A stretch of 64,000 nt of DNA. Source: Diplodia intermedia. Lineage: Eukaryota > Ascomycota > Dothideomycetes > Botryosphaeriales > Botryosphaeriaceae. Positions 33,341 to 44,800 of this stretch are shown here, in pieces. The notes under the pieces were generated by a model. The model was given only the letters and a program-made list of their open reading frames with translations, ran no database searches and was not told the origin of the DNA. The DNA lies in the NCBI GenBank assembly GCA_021495925.1, contig JAKEKT010000001.1, positions 1,364,001 through 1,428,000 of the forward strand. The letters run 5' to 3'. Position numbers and translations under genes: made by a program. Numbering within the stretch: the stretch's first letter is position 1; the number at the start of each line of letters is the position of its first letter.

Positions 33341-35684
33341 TCAACCACCCCAACTTTGCCCGGTTCCGTACCCATCTCTGGTTACTCCCAGGTTCGAGCT
33401 GTACCTCCTCAAACCAGTCCCGCTCATACCGATGGGCACACTGGTCCTTCTTCTCACGCTTGATGGCATCCGGCTCGAACGTGACGGCCGGTGCGGCGCC
33501 TCGGCCGGCAAGCTCGCACTGATGGGATAGCCGTGCCTCTCGTCCTCGTCCCCATCGCTGATGGCATCGGATGCAATCGAAGAGTACGTCGTGGTGCGGC
33601 TGAGCAGCTCTCCCACACGGTCGTGATTCTCGGCGCGCCCATCATCGAGACCGCTCGCTCCAGCCCCGGAGCTCTCCTCGTCACCCGAAGACCCTTCGTC
33701 TTCGTCTTCATCCTCGCCGTCCGGCCCGAACCCTTTGCCCTCGACAAGCAAGAACGCCGGAACAGCGCCGATCAGGGAGATGGCAGTGAACATCCAGAAG
33801 GGCGCGATGACGTAGCCGTGCTTGACGCCGAGAGTGAAGAAGCTGCCGCCGACCGCCGGCCCGAGAGCTCTGCCTATCGCGGAGACAGACGTGGCGATGC
33901 CGTTGAGCGTCCCGAGCACGCGGAGCGAGGATGCGCTGTTGGTGAGGAGGATGGTGCTGCAGGGGAACGCGAAGGTGGTGCAGCAACCCTTGACGGACAT
34001 GATCAGGAACAAGACGACCTGTTGGGACGTCTGGTCCGGGAGCAGCGCGGTGAAGGGGGTGATCAGGAAGACGACGGGGAAAATGAGTGACACGACGCGG
34101 AAGCAGCGCAAGACTCCGAAACGCCGGGCGAGCGGCGGGAAGAAGAAGAGCTGGAAGAGGAAGCAGAGCGCACCGTACAACGTGAACATGGTCCCGATGT
34201 TCTTTGACTTGATGCCGAAGCCATTGGAGAACTTGAGCGGGTTGGCGGGGTCGTACGACGAGCCATCGCGGGGGTGAGCGGGATGGTGCATGAAGACAGG
34301 AAGGAGCTGGGAACGTTAGCGGGAATCCGGTGGCTTGGAAGGAGTAGCAATCACCTGGTCATAGCCGATGGAGTGCAAGGCCAAAACAGTATATATGACC
34401 AGGTTGGTAACAGATTGCACAGAAAGGACTTCGTGGACCATGACGCGCTTCTGCTCGGTCGGCTTGCGCGTATCATCGTTCGCCTGGTCATCGTCGTCCT
34501 GGGTTGACACGGAGTTGGCGTGCTTGAGGAGTGGCTCCGTCTCTTCGCCCTTTGCTCTGTGCCACACATTCTTTGCCCTCACGATTTGGTTGGAGACAGC
34601 GGATTCGAGCTTTTCGCCCAGGATCAAGCCGTAGTCTGTTTCGTCTTTCTTGCTTTCTAGCGTTTCATGAAGGAAAAGAATGCCTGTAACAATGCCGATG
34701 AGGAAAAGCAGGGAGCCGACGATGTTTGGGAGAGCGAAAGGGAACTTCTCGAAGAAGGAGTCGCCACGAGGCTTCGACACATCGACGCCAAGAGGATTCG
34801 ACAGTGCTCCACCAATTGCCTGGTTGAAAAAATCAGTGAGATGAATGGGCGATGTTACGCCAAGTGACAAAAATAATTTGGCGTGCCCGCATCTCCGCCA
34901 ACCAATCCAAAAAAAAAAAAAAAACGATATTGTACCATGCTTACAAGTAGTTGAATCTAAGATCTGGACGTAGAATCGAGTTTTTGATACGCGCAAATGC
35001 GTCCGGATCTTAGATTCAACTACCTCTGTAGGAACGGTAGTAGCATCGTTTTTGAAGCTTAGAGGACCCAATTCCTCCGTCACTTTCTGTAATGTACAGG
35101 GATTACGTACCGGACCAAAGACACTACCGATGTTATAACACAAGGGCATAATACTAAACGCTCTCGGTTGTAGTTCCTGTGTAATAAGTGTGAGGAATTG
35201 GTCGAAAGTTGGTGGAGAAGCTGTACACACTTTCCACGGGCACAACTCGGCCACCATAGTCCTCAGAATCCCCACATTTCCGTTTCCGGCACCTTGTATG
35301 GCTCTAGCGGTCAAGGCCATGGGCAGCGAGGTAGAAAAGCCCCACACCAAGCTTGTTACCATAGTATTGAACAAACCGAGCAGGATAACCCTTTTCCGGC
35401 CGTACTTGTCCGAGGCCCTTCCCCAGAATATGCTCGTCAGGCACTGGCCCAGGCTGAAAATGGCGGAGGCGGCGCCGGCCCATTTTGCGATTTCGTTCTT
35501 GGGCACGCCGAAGGACTCAATCATCTCCGGCAAGTAAGGAAAGACGCTCGTGAGCGCGATGGGCTCGGCGAAGCGACATAGTGCTGTGATTGCGATCAGT
35601 GATGCGGGCTTGCAGGGAGGCGGAGGGGCGCGCGCGCATACCGAGAATGACGAACTGGCGCCAGGGCAGCTTGTGCTCGGCCAT
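33341..35684 (-). CDS. MFS transporter (YCR023C/ZIFL-like)
   Basis: A multi-pass major facilitator of 630 residues in five exons: 35642-35684, 35231-35583, 35111-35176, 34355-34819 and 33341-34306. The loop between segments 2 and 3 carries the signature GRASDKYGRKR, and ARAIQGAGNGNVG marks the next helix. A long charged central loop separates the two halves. The second half has helices such as NIGTMFTLYGALCFLFQLFF, and the C-terminal tail is acidic then Ser/Arg-rich. The start is supported by CCACCATGG context and by MAEHKLPWRQFVILA|LCRFAEP, typical of this DHA1-like group. The intron 34820-35110 is unusually long and holds a 77-bp mobile element. All splice joins keep frame. The substrate is unknown. 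Confidence 0.9.
34947..35023. mobile_element. 77-bp miniature inverted-repeat element in an MFS intron
   Basis: The terminal arms 34947-34970 and 35000-35023 are inverted repeats with 23 of 24 positions paired, around a 29-nt middle. The ends read GTAGTTGAATCTAAGAT and the reverse complement. A TA dinucleotide lies just inside each end (G-TA-GTTG and CAAC-TA-C), consistent with a Tc1/mariner-type non-autonomous element with TA target duplication. It is the best-preserved copy of the family found at 6993-7322 and 9684-9760. It codes for nothing. Confidence 0.8.
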
Positions 35685-36299
35685 GGTGGTTCGGCGCGCG
35701 AGAGAGGAGGTTGTGAGGGGAGGGGGGATGAATCATTTGGGAGATCAGTGCAGATGCCCTGTCTATCCTTTCCTCAGTCGCAAACCGCAGGAGTGAGGGC
35801 GGCAGCAAGCACGCAAGAGCGAGGAAAGTGGAGCCTGGACGGCTTTGAGCAATGCGGCCGGGCAGCGCCTCACAGCGGCGGGGATGTCAGCGGCTGACTC
35901 GCTCGGGCGTCGGAGATGGCCATCATGTGGCACCGCGACCCATGCCGTGCCCGGCTTCGCGCCGTCCCTTCCGACCTCATCCTTTGGTACTTTGTCGATG
36001 GAGTTACACAGTACACCCACCCCGACCGCCATGTCGCCGCCCGCCGTCGCACACAACCGTCGGCCCGCTGCGAGCCGCATTCCAGCCACCTTCCGAGACA
36101 GCCTGCACACTCCGCGAGGACGCGCAAATGCCGCGCGGGGACTGCTGGTCGGCGAGATAAAGCAAGCACCGGTGAGCATCTGACTGGGACACAACAGGGA
36201 GTCGGGGCGATGTGCGCTCTCGGGCCACTGCGAGATCGGCAGCAGCAAGTGCGGGGTGCGTCAGCTCCAATCGCGATTTCTTTGGCTGTCTGTACACCA
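35685..36299. other. Intergenic region upstream of the MFS gene
   Basis: MFS promoter and 3' flank of the amidohydrolase gene. GC-rich; no gene or repeat is seen. Confidence 0.5.
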
Positions 36300-37625
36300 T
36301 CACTCGATCAACGCCTCGGGTGCCGTCACATCTTCGGCCAGCTTCGACCACCTGCTCGAGTACACGCGCCCGTCCTTGATGACTGCCAGCAGGTGCTTCT
36401 CCGGTCTATCAAACACTTCAATGTCGTCCAGCGGATTCGCATTGAGAAGCAGCATATCCGCTGCGAATCCCTCCTTGACCTGTCCCAGATACCCGTCCTG
36501 CCTGAGCATCTTCGCCGCATTGACCGTCGCACTCTGCAGCACCTGCTTAGCGCTCAGCACCTTCGCCCTCAGCCCAAACTCTCTGGCCTGCTCGATGCCC
36601 AGCGGGCCCAGCAAGTCGGAGCCGTAGCACATGGTCACGCCCGCCTTGGACGCTATCTCCAGCGCCCGCAGGCCCTGAGCCAGCACCTCCTCGTTCTTCA
36701 CCCGGCTTTCCGGCGGCAGGAAGCCCTCACGCTGAGCCATGGCGTCGTAGGCGATCAGCGTCGGAGTCAGATACACGCCCCGCTCCGCCATGTACTCGGC
36801 CGTCGCCTCGTCGATGAAGTTGCCGTGCTCGATGCCCGTGACGCCGTTGTCGACGGCGTGCCGGATGGCCCGCGGCGTGTACGCGTGCGCCGTCACCCAC
36901 GTATTGTAGCCGCGCGCGACCTCGGCCACGGCGCGCACCTCGTCGGCCGTGAACTGCGTGTGCTCGAGCGCGTCCGTCGGCGACGCCACGCCGCCGCCGC
37001 CCATGAGCTTGATGAAGTCGGCCCCGGTGCGCAGCTGCTCGCGCGCCGCCTTGATGCACTCGGGCACGCCGTCGCACAGCACGCCCAGCCCGGTGACATG
37101 GCCGCCGCAACACTGCGTGTGGTCGTGCGCCCCGCGGAAGTCGGCGTGGCCGCCCGTCTGCGACAGGGCGTGGTTGGCGATGAACAGGCGCGGGCCCGGG
37201 AAGACGCCGTCGCGGATGGCCTCCTTGAGCGCCAGCCCCGCCCCGCCGCAGTCGCGCGCCGTCGTGAAGCCGCGCGACAGCATCTGCTTGACCACAAACG
37301 GCTGTCGCGTCATGGACACGGCCGGGTCCATGGCGACGCACCCGCCGAGGTCCGCCTCGCCCGGCGTGGCCACGACGTGGACGTGGGCGTCGATCAGGCC
37401 GGGACAGATGTACTTGCTGCCGGCCAGGTCGACGACGGTGGCGTCGGCGGTGTCGGCGTGGGCCGTGTTGGATGAGATTGATTTGATCAGCCCGTTGGAG
37501 ATCTCGATGGTTGCGTTTGGCCGGACAGTGCCTTCGGCTGCATCAATCAGGTTGGCGTTGGTGAAGATGTATGTCTTCTGGGCCGGGAGCCTCCAGGGTT
37601 TGACAAAGTCCTTCGACGAAGCCAT
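36300..37625 (-). CDS. Metal-dependent amidohydrolase (imidazolonepropionase/Xaa-Pro-dipeptidase-like)
   Basis: A single-exon hydrolase of 441 residues with a TIM-barrel metal site. Motifs in order are DAHVHV (HxH), a ladder of ARDCGGAG and GGHADF, FIKLMGGGG with the bridging Lys, TAHAYT and GIEHGN with metal His residues, and the late catalytic Asp in MCYGSDLLGPLG. The C-terminus GFAADMLLLNANPLDDI is typical. The family includes carboxypeptidase-like dipeptidases, imidazolonepropionase relatives and the Aspergillus ochratoxinase, so the substrate is an amide or peptide bond that cannot be named here. An in-frame ATG at 37778 would add 51 basic residues, possibly a mitochondrial leader. I chose 37625, just before the conserved start. 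It is divergent from the photolyase. Confidence 0.9.
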   Translation of the reverse strand: MASSKDFVKPWRLPAQKTYIFTNANLIDAAEGTVRPNATIEISNGLIKSISSNTAHADTADATVVDLAGSKYICPGLIDAHVHVVATPGEADLGGCVAMDPAVSMTRQPFVVKQMLSRGFTTARDCGGAGLALKEAIRDGVFPGPRLFIANHALSQTGGHADFRGAHDHTQCCGGHVTGLGVLCDGVPECIKAAREQLRTGADFIKLMGGGGVASPTDALEHTQFTADEVRAVAEVARGYNTWVTAHAYTPRAIRHAVDNGVTGIEHGNFIDEATAEYMAERGVYLTPTLIAYDAMAQREGFLPPESRVKNEEVLAQGLRALEIASKAGVTMCYGSDLLGPLGIEQAREFGLRAKVLSAKQVLQSATVNAAKMLRQDGYLGQVKEGFAADMLLLNANPLDDIEVFDRPEKHLLAVIKDGRVYSSRWSKLAEDVTAPEALIE

Positions 37626-38451
37626 TGTTGCCGCAATGTTGCCCAAGCTCTTGACGTGACTCCGGACTCTGGACGCTGTGTAGCAGATGCAGTTGGTGGT
37701 GGTAGATATAGAGCGGCCGGACGATAGCTGCCGGCAGATCTTCCCGGGTAGATCGATTGCCAGTTCCATATGTATCAAGCTAAGGGAGCGGGGGGACTAG
37801 CTTGGCGGCGCACCTTCCAGGTAGGTGCATGCAACGGTCGGGAGCCCCGTCCCGCCCGCCACCGAGCCGTTGATCGTATCTCTGCCACGGCTCTCCCCGC
37901 CAATCGGGTTGGAATGGGCATTGATGGTTCTGTGGGTGCTTCCCGACACGGTGGTATCGAGCGATTGACTGATCGGAAGCGTGGGCGTGAGCCGAGGCAA
38001 TGGCGAGCATGGGTGGGGGGGTTGCATTGAGAAGTGGGAGTGGATTGCAGCTGATGCTCGACGTTGGTGCTATTTGTCGGTCGACTGTTATAGTGAGTGG
38101 TGTATCAAATACATCAATTCGGCCAATGATGAGGTTGGCCTTGGATCTTACGAGCTAGAATCTCGGAGTGGTCCGAACACGTTTGGTACAGTCTAAGCAC
38201 CCTCCACCGGCGCTCGATGGGCATGCGGGAGCGCTAGAACTGGAGCGAACAACTCATGATGTCAGTGAAGGACAGCTGAGCACGGGCCGCGCGCGATGGA
38301 CGTCATGCCAGATCTGACTTCGATCTCGCCCGCAGATCGCATCTCACTACTCCAGATCAGCTTCCCCATTGAAGAAGAAAAAGGGTCAGTGCTGCCCGCC
38401 TGCGTTTGGGCCGACCATGCCATTGGGAGCGTGTTCCTTTGTCCGTCTTCC
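37626..38451. promoter_or_regulatory. Divergent promoter, amidohydrolase and photolyase
   Basis: About 0.8 kb lies between divergent starts. Light-response sites would be expected for photolyase, but I did not recognise a specific one. Confidence 0.4.
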
Positions 38452-40459
38452 ATGCGCGTCCTTGCACGCGCCCTTCTCCGCCCGGGACGCGTCCATTGCG
38501 CGAGACGTCAGGCTGTGTACCCTCTGTCTCTCCTGACACTACGGCCATTGCATTCATCTCAAACAGCCAGCATGCCCGCCAAACGCAAGGCAGCGCCCGC
38601 CTCGGTCGGATACTCGGATTCGGCAGGCGGCGCATCCAACAAACGCTCCGCCAAGTCAGAGCCCGCTCCCAAAGCCGCCAAACGCTCCAGCAGCCCCTCA
38701 GAGGAAGCCAAGTCCACCAATGGCACCAAGAAAGACTTCGACCATTCGCGCGTCGAGGAGCGCGTGGGCATCGTGCAGCGCGACTTCTACCCGGCCGAAA
38801 TGTCCAACGAGCGGTGCGAGCAATACAACAACGACGAGATCCCGCGGCCGATCGAAGTGCTCGAGAAGACCATCGCCGACACCAAAGAAGAGCGCGCCAA
38901 CATAGCCGTCGGCGACGCCGTCGTCCACTGGTTCAAGCGGGACCTGCGCACGTCGGACAACAAAGGGCTGAGCTTGGCGGCGAAGAAGGCAAAGGAGGCC
39001 GGCGTCCCTCTCGTCTGCGTCTTCGTCGTGTCGCCGCAGGACTACCAGGCCCACTTCACCGGCGCCCCGCGCGTCGACTTTGAGCTGCGCACGCTCGCCG
39101 TGCTGAAGCAGGACCTGGCCGAGCTGGACGTCCCGCTGTTGGTCGAGACCGTCGAGGAGCGCAGCAACGTGATGCCGTACCTCGTCGGCAAGTGCAACGA
39201 GTGGGGCGCGAAGCATCTCTTCTGCAACATGGAGTACGAGGTGGACGAGCTGCGGCGCGAGGCGCGGCTGACCAAGAAGTGCCTGGACGCCGGCATCGAC
39301 TTCACCGTCGTGCACGACGACGTCGTCGTCTCGCCTGGTGCGCTCCAAACCGGGCAGGGCAAGCAATACGCCGTTTATAGTCCATGGTTCCGCTCGTGGG
39401 TTGCCCATGTCCACAAGCATCCCGAGCTCCTGGACGAGCATCCCAGGCCGGCGAAGAATCCCGCGGGCGCCCGCGAGAAGTTCAGAGATGTCTTCGCGTC
39501 GGGGATCCCCGAGGCCCCGGAGAACAAGCGTCTGGACCCGGAGACGAGGAAGCGGCTGGCCTCGCTGTGGCCGGCGGGCGAGCACGAGGCGCGGGAGCGG
39601 CTGGGGAAGTTTCTCAAGCAGAAGGTCGCCAAGTACAAGGACACGCGCAACCTCCCCGCCGCAGGGAGCACTGCCATGGTCAGCGTGCATCACTCGGCCG
39701 GCACGCTGGCGGCGCGGACGAGCGTGCGGCTGGCGAGGGACGCGAACTCGACGAAGAAGCTGGACGGCGGAAATGCCGGCATAGCGGGTTGGATCAGCGA
39801 GGTGGCATGGAGAGATTTCTACAAGCATGTGTTGGCACATTGGCCGTACATCTGGTAAGTCGCATCCCAAGCAAAGCCAGGACGGACGGTACGGCTGACA
39901 TTGACACAGCATGTTCAAGCCTTTCAAGTATGAGTACACCAACATCGAGTGGGAATACAACGATGATCAATTCTCCGCCTGGTGCAGCGGACACACCGGC
40001 TTTCCGATAGTCGATGCCGCCATGCGCCAGATCAACCACATGGGCTACATGCACAACCGGTGCCGGATGATCGTCGCCTCCTTCCTCTCGAAAGACCTCC
40101 TCATCGACTGGCGCATGGGCGAGCGCTACTTCATGGAGCACCTCGTCGACGGCGACTTCGCCAGCAACAACGGCGGCTGGGGCTTCTCTGCTTCCGTCGG
40201 CGTCGACCCCCAGCCGTACTTCCGCATCTTCAACCCCCTGCTGCAGAGCGAGAAGTTCGATCCGGATGGCGACTACATCCGAAAATGGCTCCCCGAGCTG
40301 AAAGATGTGAAGGGTAAGGCCATCCATGACCCGTACGGCAGAGGCGCGGAGGACATAGCGAAGAAGAACGGATACCCGAGGCCTATTGTAGAACACAAGG
40401 CCTGTAGAGAGAGGGCATTGGCGAGATACAAAGCTGGAATTGGCAGAGAAACGGCCTAA
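38452..40459 (+). CDS. Deoxyribodipyrimidine (CPD) photolyase, class I
   Basis: Repairs UV-induced cyclobutane pyrimidine dimers using blue light, FAD and an antenna cofactor. Exons 38452-39854 and 39910-40459 give 650 residues. An N-terminal alpha/beta domain begins at VHWFKRDLRTSDNKGL; the FAD domain has AWRDFYKHVLAHWPY, then WCSGHTGFPIVDAAMRQ, MHNRCRMIVASFL and the hallmark NNGGWGFSASVGVDPQPYFR. The spliced codon rebuilds PYICMFKPFKYEY. Two starts are plausible: 38452 gives an Arg-rich acid-free leader suited to mitochondria (MRVLARALLRPGRVHCARRQ), and 38572 gives MPAKRKAAP with a nuclear-type basic run (610 residues). Yeast PHR1 also works in both compartments. Confidence 0.95.
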
Positions 40460-40689
40460 TAGTAGCGTGGGTGTATGTAACATAATCCTTAATGACAGTA
40501 GCGAGATGGATGGTTGCAATGCCAATATAGAAATTGTGAGGTGGTAGGGGACGCTCGGGACCAGATTCTTGGTCATTCTGATACGAAGGACCATCCCACA
40601 TCATGAGTGGTATGAACAGTTTCTTGCCATATAAGCTCCTGGAAAAACAGAAGTTCTTGTCCGCCCGTAAATGCTCCTTCAATCTAGAT

Positions 40690-40717
40690 CCGGGATTCCC
40701 TGAAAAGGGAAGTCCGG
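40690..40717. other. Stem-loop between convergent genes
   Basis: CCGGGATTCCCT (40690-40701) pairs with AGGGAAGTCCGG (40706-40717) at 10 of 12 positions around a GAAA loop. It lies between the 3' ends of the photolyase and GNAT genes. A 3' UTR role is a guess. Confidence 0.35.
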
Positions 40718-40758
40718 CATTTGATATATCAACGACCGTCAGAGTAGAGTGTTTGTGC

Positions 40759-41828
40759 TTAACCCTCCCCAGCATCGAACCAAGCAAACACCTCCTTTTC
40801 CGCCAATCCACCTTTCTTCTGAGCCTCCGTCTCCTTCCCATTCAGCCACATGCGCGAGTAGTCCACGCCGGTGTACTCCCAACCCAGCTCTTCGAACGTT
40901 TCTACGGCAACCGGATTCTCACCCCATACCTCAGCGACCAGGGAACCGTCGAAGCTCTTGATCTCCTGCATGACCCGTAGAAGCAGCGCCCTAGCCCAGC
41001 CACGCGTTGGAGCGTACAGCGGGCCCACGCGGTAGCCATGCTGGCAGGACCTGACGAGGACGAATCCCAGCACCCGGTCTCCGCCAACGCCACCGTCTCC
41101 TCCCCCGGTGGCCGCGAAGCCCCAAGCATCCTCACGCTCCACCAGCAGCTCCCTCGTCCACAAATGCGTCCTCCGCAACCCCGTCGCCCTCTCATCCGCC
41201 GCCACCAGCGCCGCCGGCTCCACGTCCTTCAGGGCCTGTAGCCTTGCAGTCGAAGCGGGCTCGTCCAAGCCCTCCACCGGCAACTCTTTCACCCTTTGCA
41301 TCCCCATCAGCTTCACTCGCCCGCTCTCGACGAATCCCCGCCGGCCGTACGTCCCCGTCTGCTCCAGCACGCCGTCGAGGCCGACGCGCTCGGTGCCTTG
41401 GCGAGCGAACTCGTCGAGAGCGGCTTGGAAGAGGCGACCGCCGCCGCCGGTGCCGCGGTATGCCTCGTCGACCACGAAGAAGCCGATCCAGCCGGTTTTG
41501 TTGGGGTAGGTGATGGGTAGGACGATTCCAACGGCCTTTTCCTCGGCGGAAGGCGAGGAGGCCGGTTCTTTGTGGGTCAGGACGATGTATTTGCCGCGGG
41601 AGGACTGCCAGTGCGTGACATGGTCGTTTTCGGCGCGGTTCTGAGGCGAGGGAGAGAGGTGAGAGGGCGTTGTGGAGAATCGCGTACGTATTGAGGGAGA
41701 AGGAGGGATGTGGTCTGGATGAAGTTGTCACTTACCCATCCCAGAGACTGCATTGACGGCCACCAGAGAGACTTCACCTCCTCGGAGCTTTTAGGTGGCC
41801 GGACGCCGAACCCGCTTGGGTCTAGCAT
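40759..41828 (-). CDS. GNAT-family N-acetyltransferase
   Basis: Transfers an acetyl group from acetyl-CoA to an amine; the substrate is unknown. Exons 41736-41828 and 40759-41640 give 324 residues. The N-terminal GNAT fold contains GKYIVLTHKE, GIVLPITYPN, then VVDEAYRGTGGGGRLFQAAL, whose R-G-x-G-x-G/G loop binds the CoA pyrophosphate. After LDGVLEQTGTYGRRGF comes a second acetyltransferase-like half (VLGFVLVRSCQHGYRVGPLY, APTRGWARALLLRVMQEI), the arrangement of two-part YitH/Acetyltransf_18 proteins. No targeting signal is seen. The start is the first ATG, 31 codons before the intron. It is convergent with photolyase. Confidence 0.85.
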
Positions 41829-44800
41829 TTTCGAAGCGATGGAACTTGCTGTTGAAGAGAACTGAGAGGATCCTAATCAACAAGCCCGTTGTTAGCTCTG
41901 GGTAGAATCTGAGGACAGTTCATTTATTCGGGCAATTGAAAGTATCGACATATGCTCTTAATGGAAATACGCGTGAGTCGTGGTCACAGTTCAAAGTAGC
42001 ATTCAGATGAATAAAGAGAAGACAGTGTGAGGTTGGCCGTGGCAGGTGCCTTGTGACGCGTAGGGGAGCAGATCATCCGTTAGACCCCGAGAGCTTTCCA
42101 GGCGAATTTCCCAGCTGATCGGGAATACAACGACGTCTTGGTCGTTTTTTCAACAGACAAAGCACTCGAGAAATAGAAGCATTGTACTTACCGTCAAACG
42201 ACGCACGCCCATATACGTCGATTGAAGCCAAGTCAGACCACTTCCCAGTGACTAGCAGAGTCTAGACTTGGCTGGTTCTCGAGAGGTCTCACAGATGTGA
42301 GGTCGAAATGCTGGCTGTGGTGAGTGAGACGTTGCAATGGCAGATGCGGGGCAGTGTTGCGTGCTGCCAAAGTCGTGGCCTATCTTGCTGACACAGGCAT
42401 GGATGTTAGTGGAGACAAGATAAGCGAAGCAGCTGTCCTTGCAGGATCCAAACAATCGTGGAGATGCCACTAGACTGTAAAGACAGCGGAAACCAGGCTC
42501 AAGACATGTGGCACAGGAAGAGAAAGATGTTGAAGTGAGACGGCAAGGCCTTGCATAGAGGGCGCTTCCTTCCTTTGGCGGGTTTACTGTCCTGGGATGG
42601 GACGAGAAGAAAAGTTGTTGCCGCACCCCACCTTCCTTTTTAGGACATGCGCTGAATTCGTCCGAACTTGTACCGGAGAGACAGACCCTGGGTTTCTGCC
42701 TGAGGCGCCACTAGTTGTGGCTTGCACAGCCTTCCATCTGAAATCCTTCCGGATCCTTTCCCCCACAGCCCGAGCGCACCACAGGAAGGCGATTGTACGC
42801 GCACTCACGCGCGCGCTTGGTCCTCAAACAAGCCATCGTGACGCCGTCCAACGCCAACGCGCGACCGCTTCGGTGCCATCCTTCTCAGCCAACACCAACA
42901 AGCGGAGAGGAGGGGATCGTCGAACACTCTGTGCCGCCCGAGGCGCACGCCGGTCAGCACAGTAATCATCATCATCACCATAATCATGTTGACACAGCAG
43001 GCGGAACCTGCATTGACTAGCTCAGCTCGCAGCCACGTCCGCAAACGGACATGCACGGTGACTTTTCTGAAGGAGTCCGGAACGCGGCATGCACTGATCG
43101 TCAGCAACCGTAGCCTCCCTCTACACAAACAAGAGAAGTGGGCAAAGGGGACAGGGACAACGCTGCAAAAGCCTTTTTCTACGCTTGATCAGGCCGCCAC
43201 ATCGCATGCCACCAACCTGACCGCCTTTTCCCTTCAACACTCTGTGGACGCCGTCGTCATTCTCTTCATCAACGCGTGAGTGGCCGCCCCGCATGTCTAC
43301 CTGACCAGCGGAGCAAGAACCCACCGGGCCGCCAGCGACGCCCGCCTTGTTATGACAGACCCCTGCGTGTCCGCATCGACGGCGACGGCAACGATGACGA
43401 CAATCACAACAAACAAAACTGTAGTATGGGTACATGCAGTGCTGACAACAGCACCACTGCCGTCGCTTGCCAAGCGCGACAAGGCTTAAGCCTTTCTTGT
43501 TACTTTTCGCCCTCCCACACACTACTGTGGCTTGCATTCTTTCCGTGCTACCCATCCTTCCTCGCCTTTCATCCGAGACCCTGTTGCTCCTCTGCTTTCC
43601 CTTTCGGACATACATCATCGGATGGGGGCGGATTTCTGCGGTGCATTTACGGTGGGTGCAACCACACATCCCAACGACGAAAAAAGCAAGAGGCTGGACG
43701 GAATTGAAAGAATTCAATGAACAGGCATCCCTCGCCTAAATTTAGTTCCCGGTTAATAAGTTCTTTCGTCCGGTCAGGTAGGGTGGCACCTCGTGAGGCG
43801 GCGGGAATAAAGGGAAGGGCTTACTAGAAGGAAAACGGCGGTTACACCACACATGCTAGGAAGGTGTGGCAGTTTAGATAGGGATGTGCGCCCAGTTCTG
43901 CTACGCTACTGTTACCGTTGCTTGCGCGTGTGCAAGGATGCGCATGAGAAATGCTGACCGGTAGGTCTGCCGGGGGCTGGGCTGGGCGCTGCGTGCCGAT
44001 CCGTTGGATGGATGGATGGTGGTGATGACTCTTCCCACGTACAGGATCCACGGAGCAGGTTACAGCCGGGAAGATCGCGAGGAAGAACAAAAAAGGATTG
44101 GCACGAGAAGAAGCAGGTGCAGACACGCAGGGCGAGTGGAGTGGCTATGCCGTTTTGCGGAAGAGATTTTCCTACCTGCATGGTGGTGACTACTGTCGGT
44201 CTCAGACCCTTTGTGAAGGCTTCAATGCCGTAATGGTCATTGGCTGGGGTGGGGTGGCAAAGAAAGCCGTCCTTGGGCCGAGCGAAGTCTTGTGAAGAGG
44301 CTAACTCCAGAGTGGGTCGATCGAGTGGTTGTCAGGCTGCCAGGCTGTTGCGGGCGGTAAGCCACATGCCTGAGAACAGCGGTAGCTCAACCCAGAATGT
44401 GTGCCTCGGCTGACATGCCGTGCCCCCTTTTCATGCATCTGCAATAGCACGCGCAACATGTCACGAGCAGCGAGACCGAGATGGTTGCTGAAGGAGTCTT
44501 CCTCTATTGAATTTTTTTTTATCCATGTTAAGCATCTTTATCCAACTCGATGCTGTTGTGCTGACACCAACCCAATAAAGCTGGGTCCTATGGACTCCAA
44601 TTCCCTCGTGATAACCATGCCGTACCATGCAACCCATTGCTTGCCTCTATATGATGCAAGAAAAAGAGATTAGATCCAAAGTTTTCAACACCAATCCCAC
44701 CGTAGCCCCATAGGCCCAGTATGTGAACGCCATCCCAATGCAGGTGAAGGTAAATGAAAAGCACAACCATCCAGTGGTATAGTGCGACATGGGGGCTGTG

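Noticed and set aside
35916..37475. 519-codon open frame on the plus strand
   Set aside because: Antisense to the amidohydrolase gene, with Arg/His/Gln-rich composition typical of a shadow frame. The minus strand has all catalytic motifs.
38698..39960. 420-codon open frame on the minus strand
   Set aside because: Antisense to photolyase exon one; no recognisable motif and continues across the photolyase intron.
43121..43717. 198-codon Cys-rich minus-strand frame that might be a secreted protein
   Set aside because: No usable signal peptide, and Cys/Arg runs come from simple GC-rich sequence.
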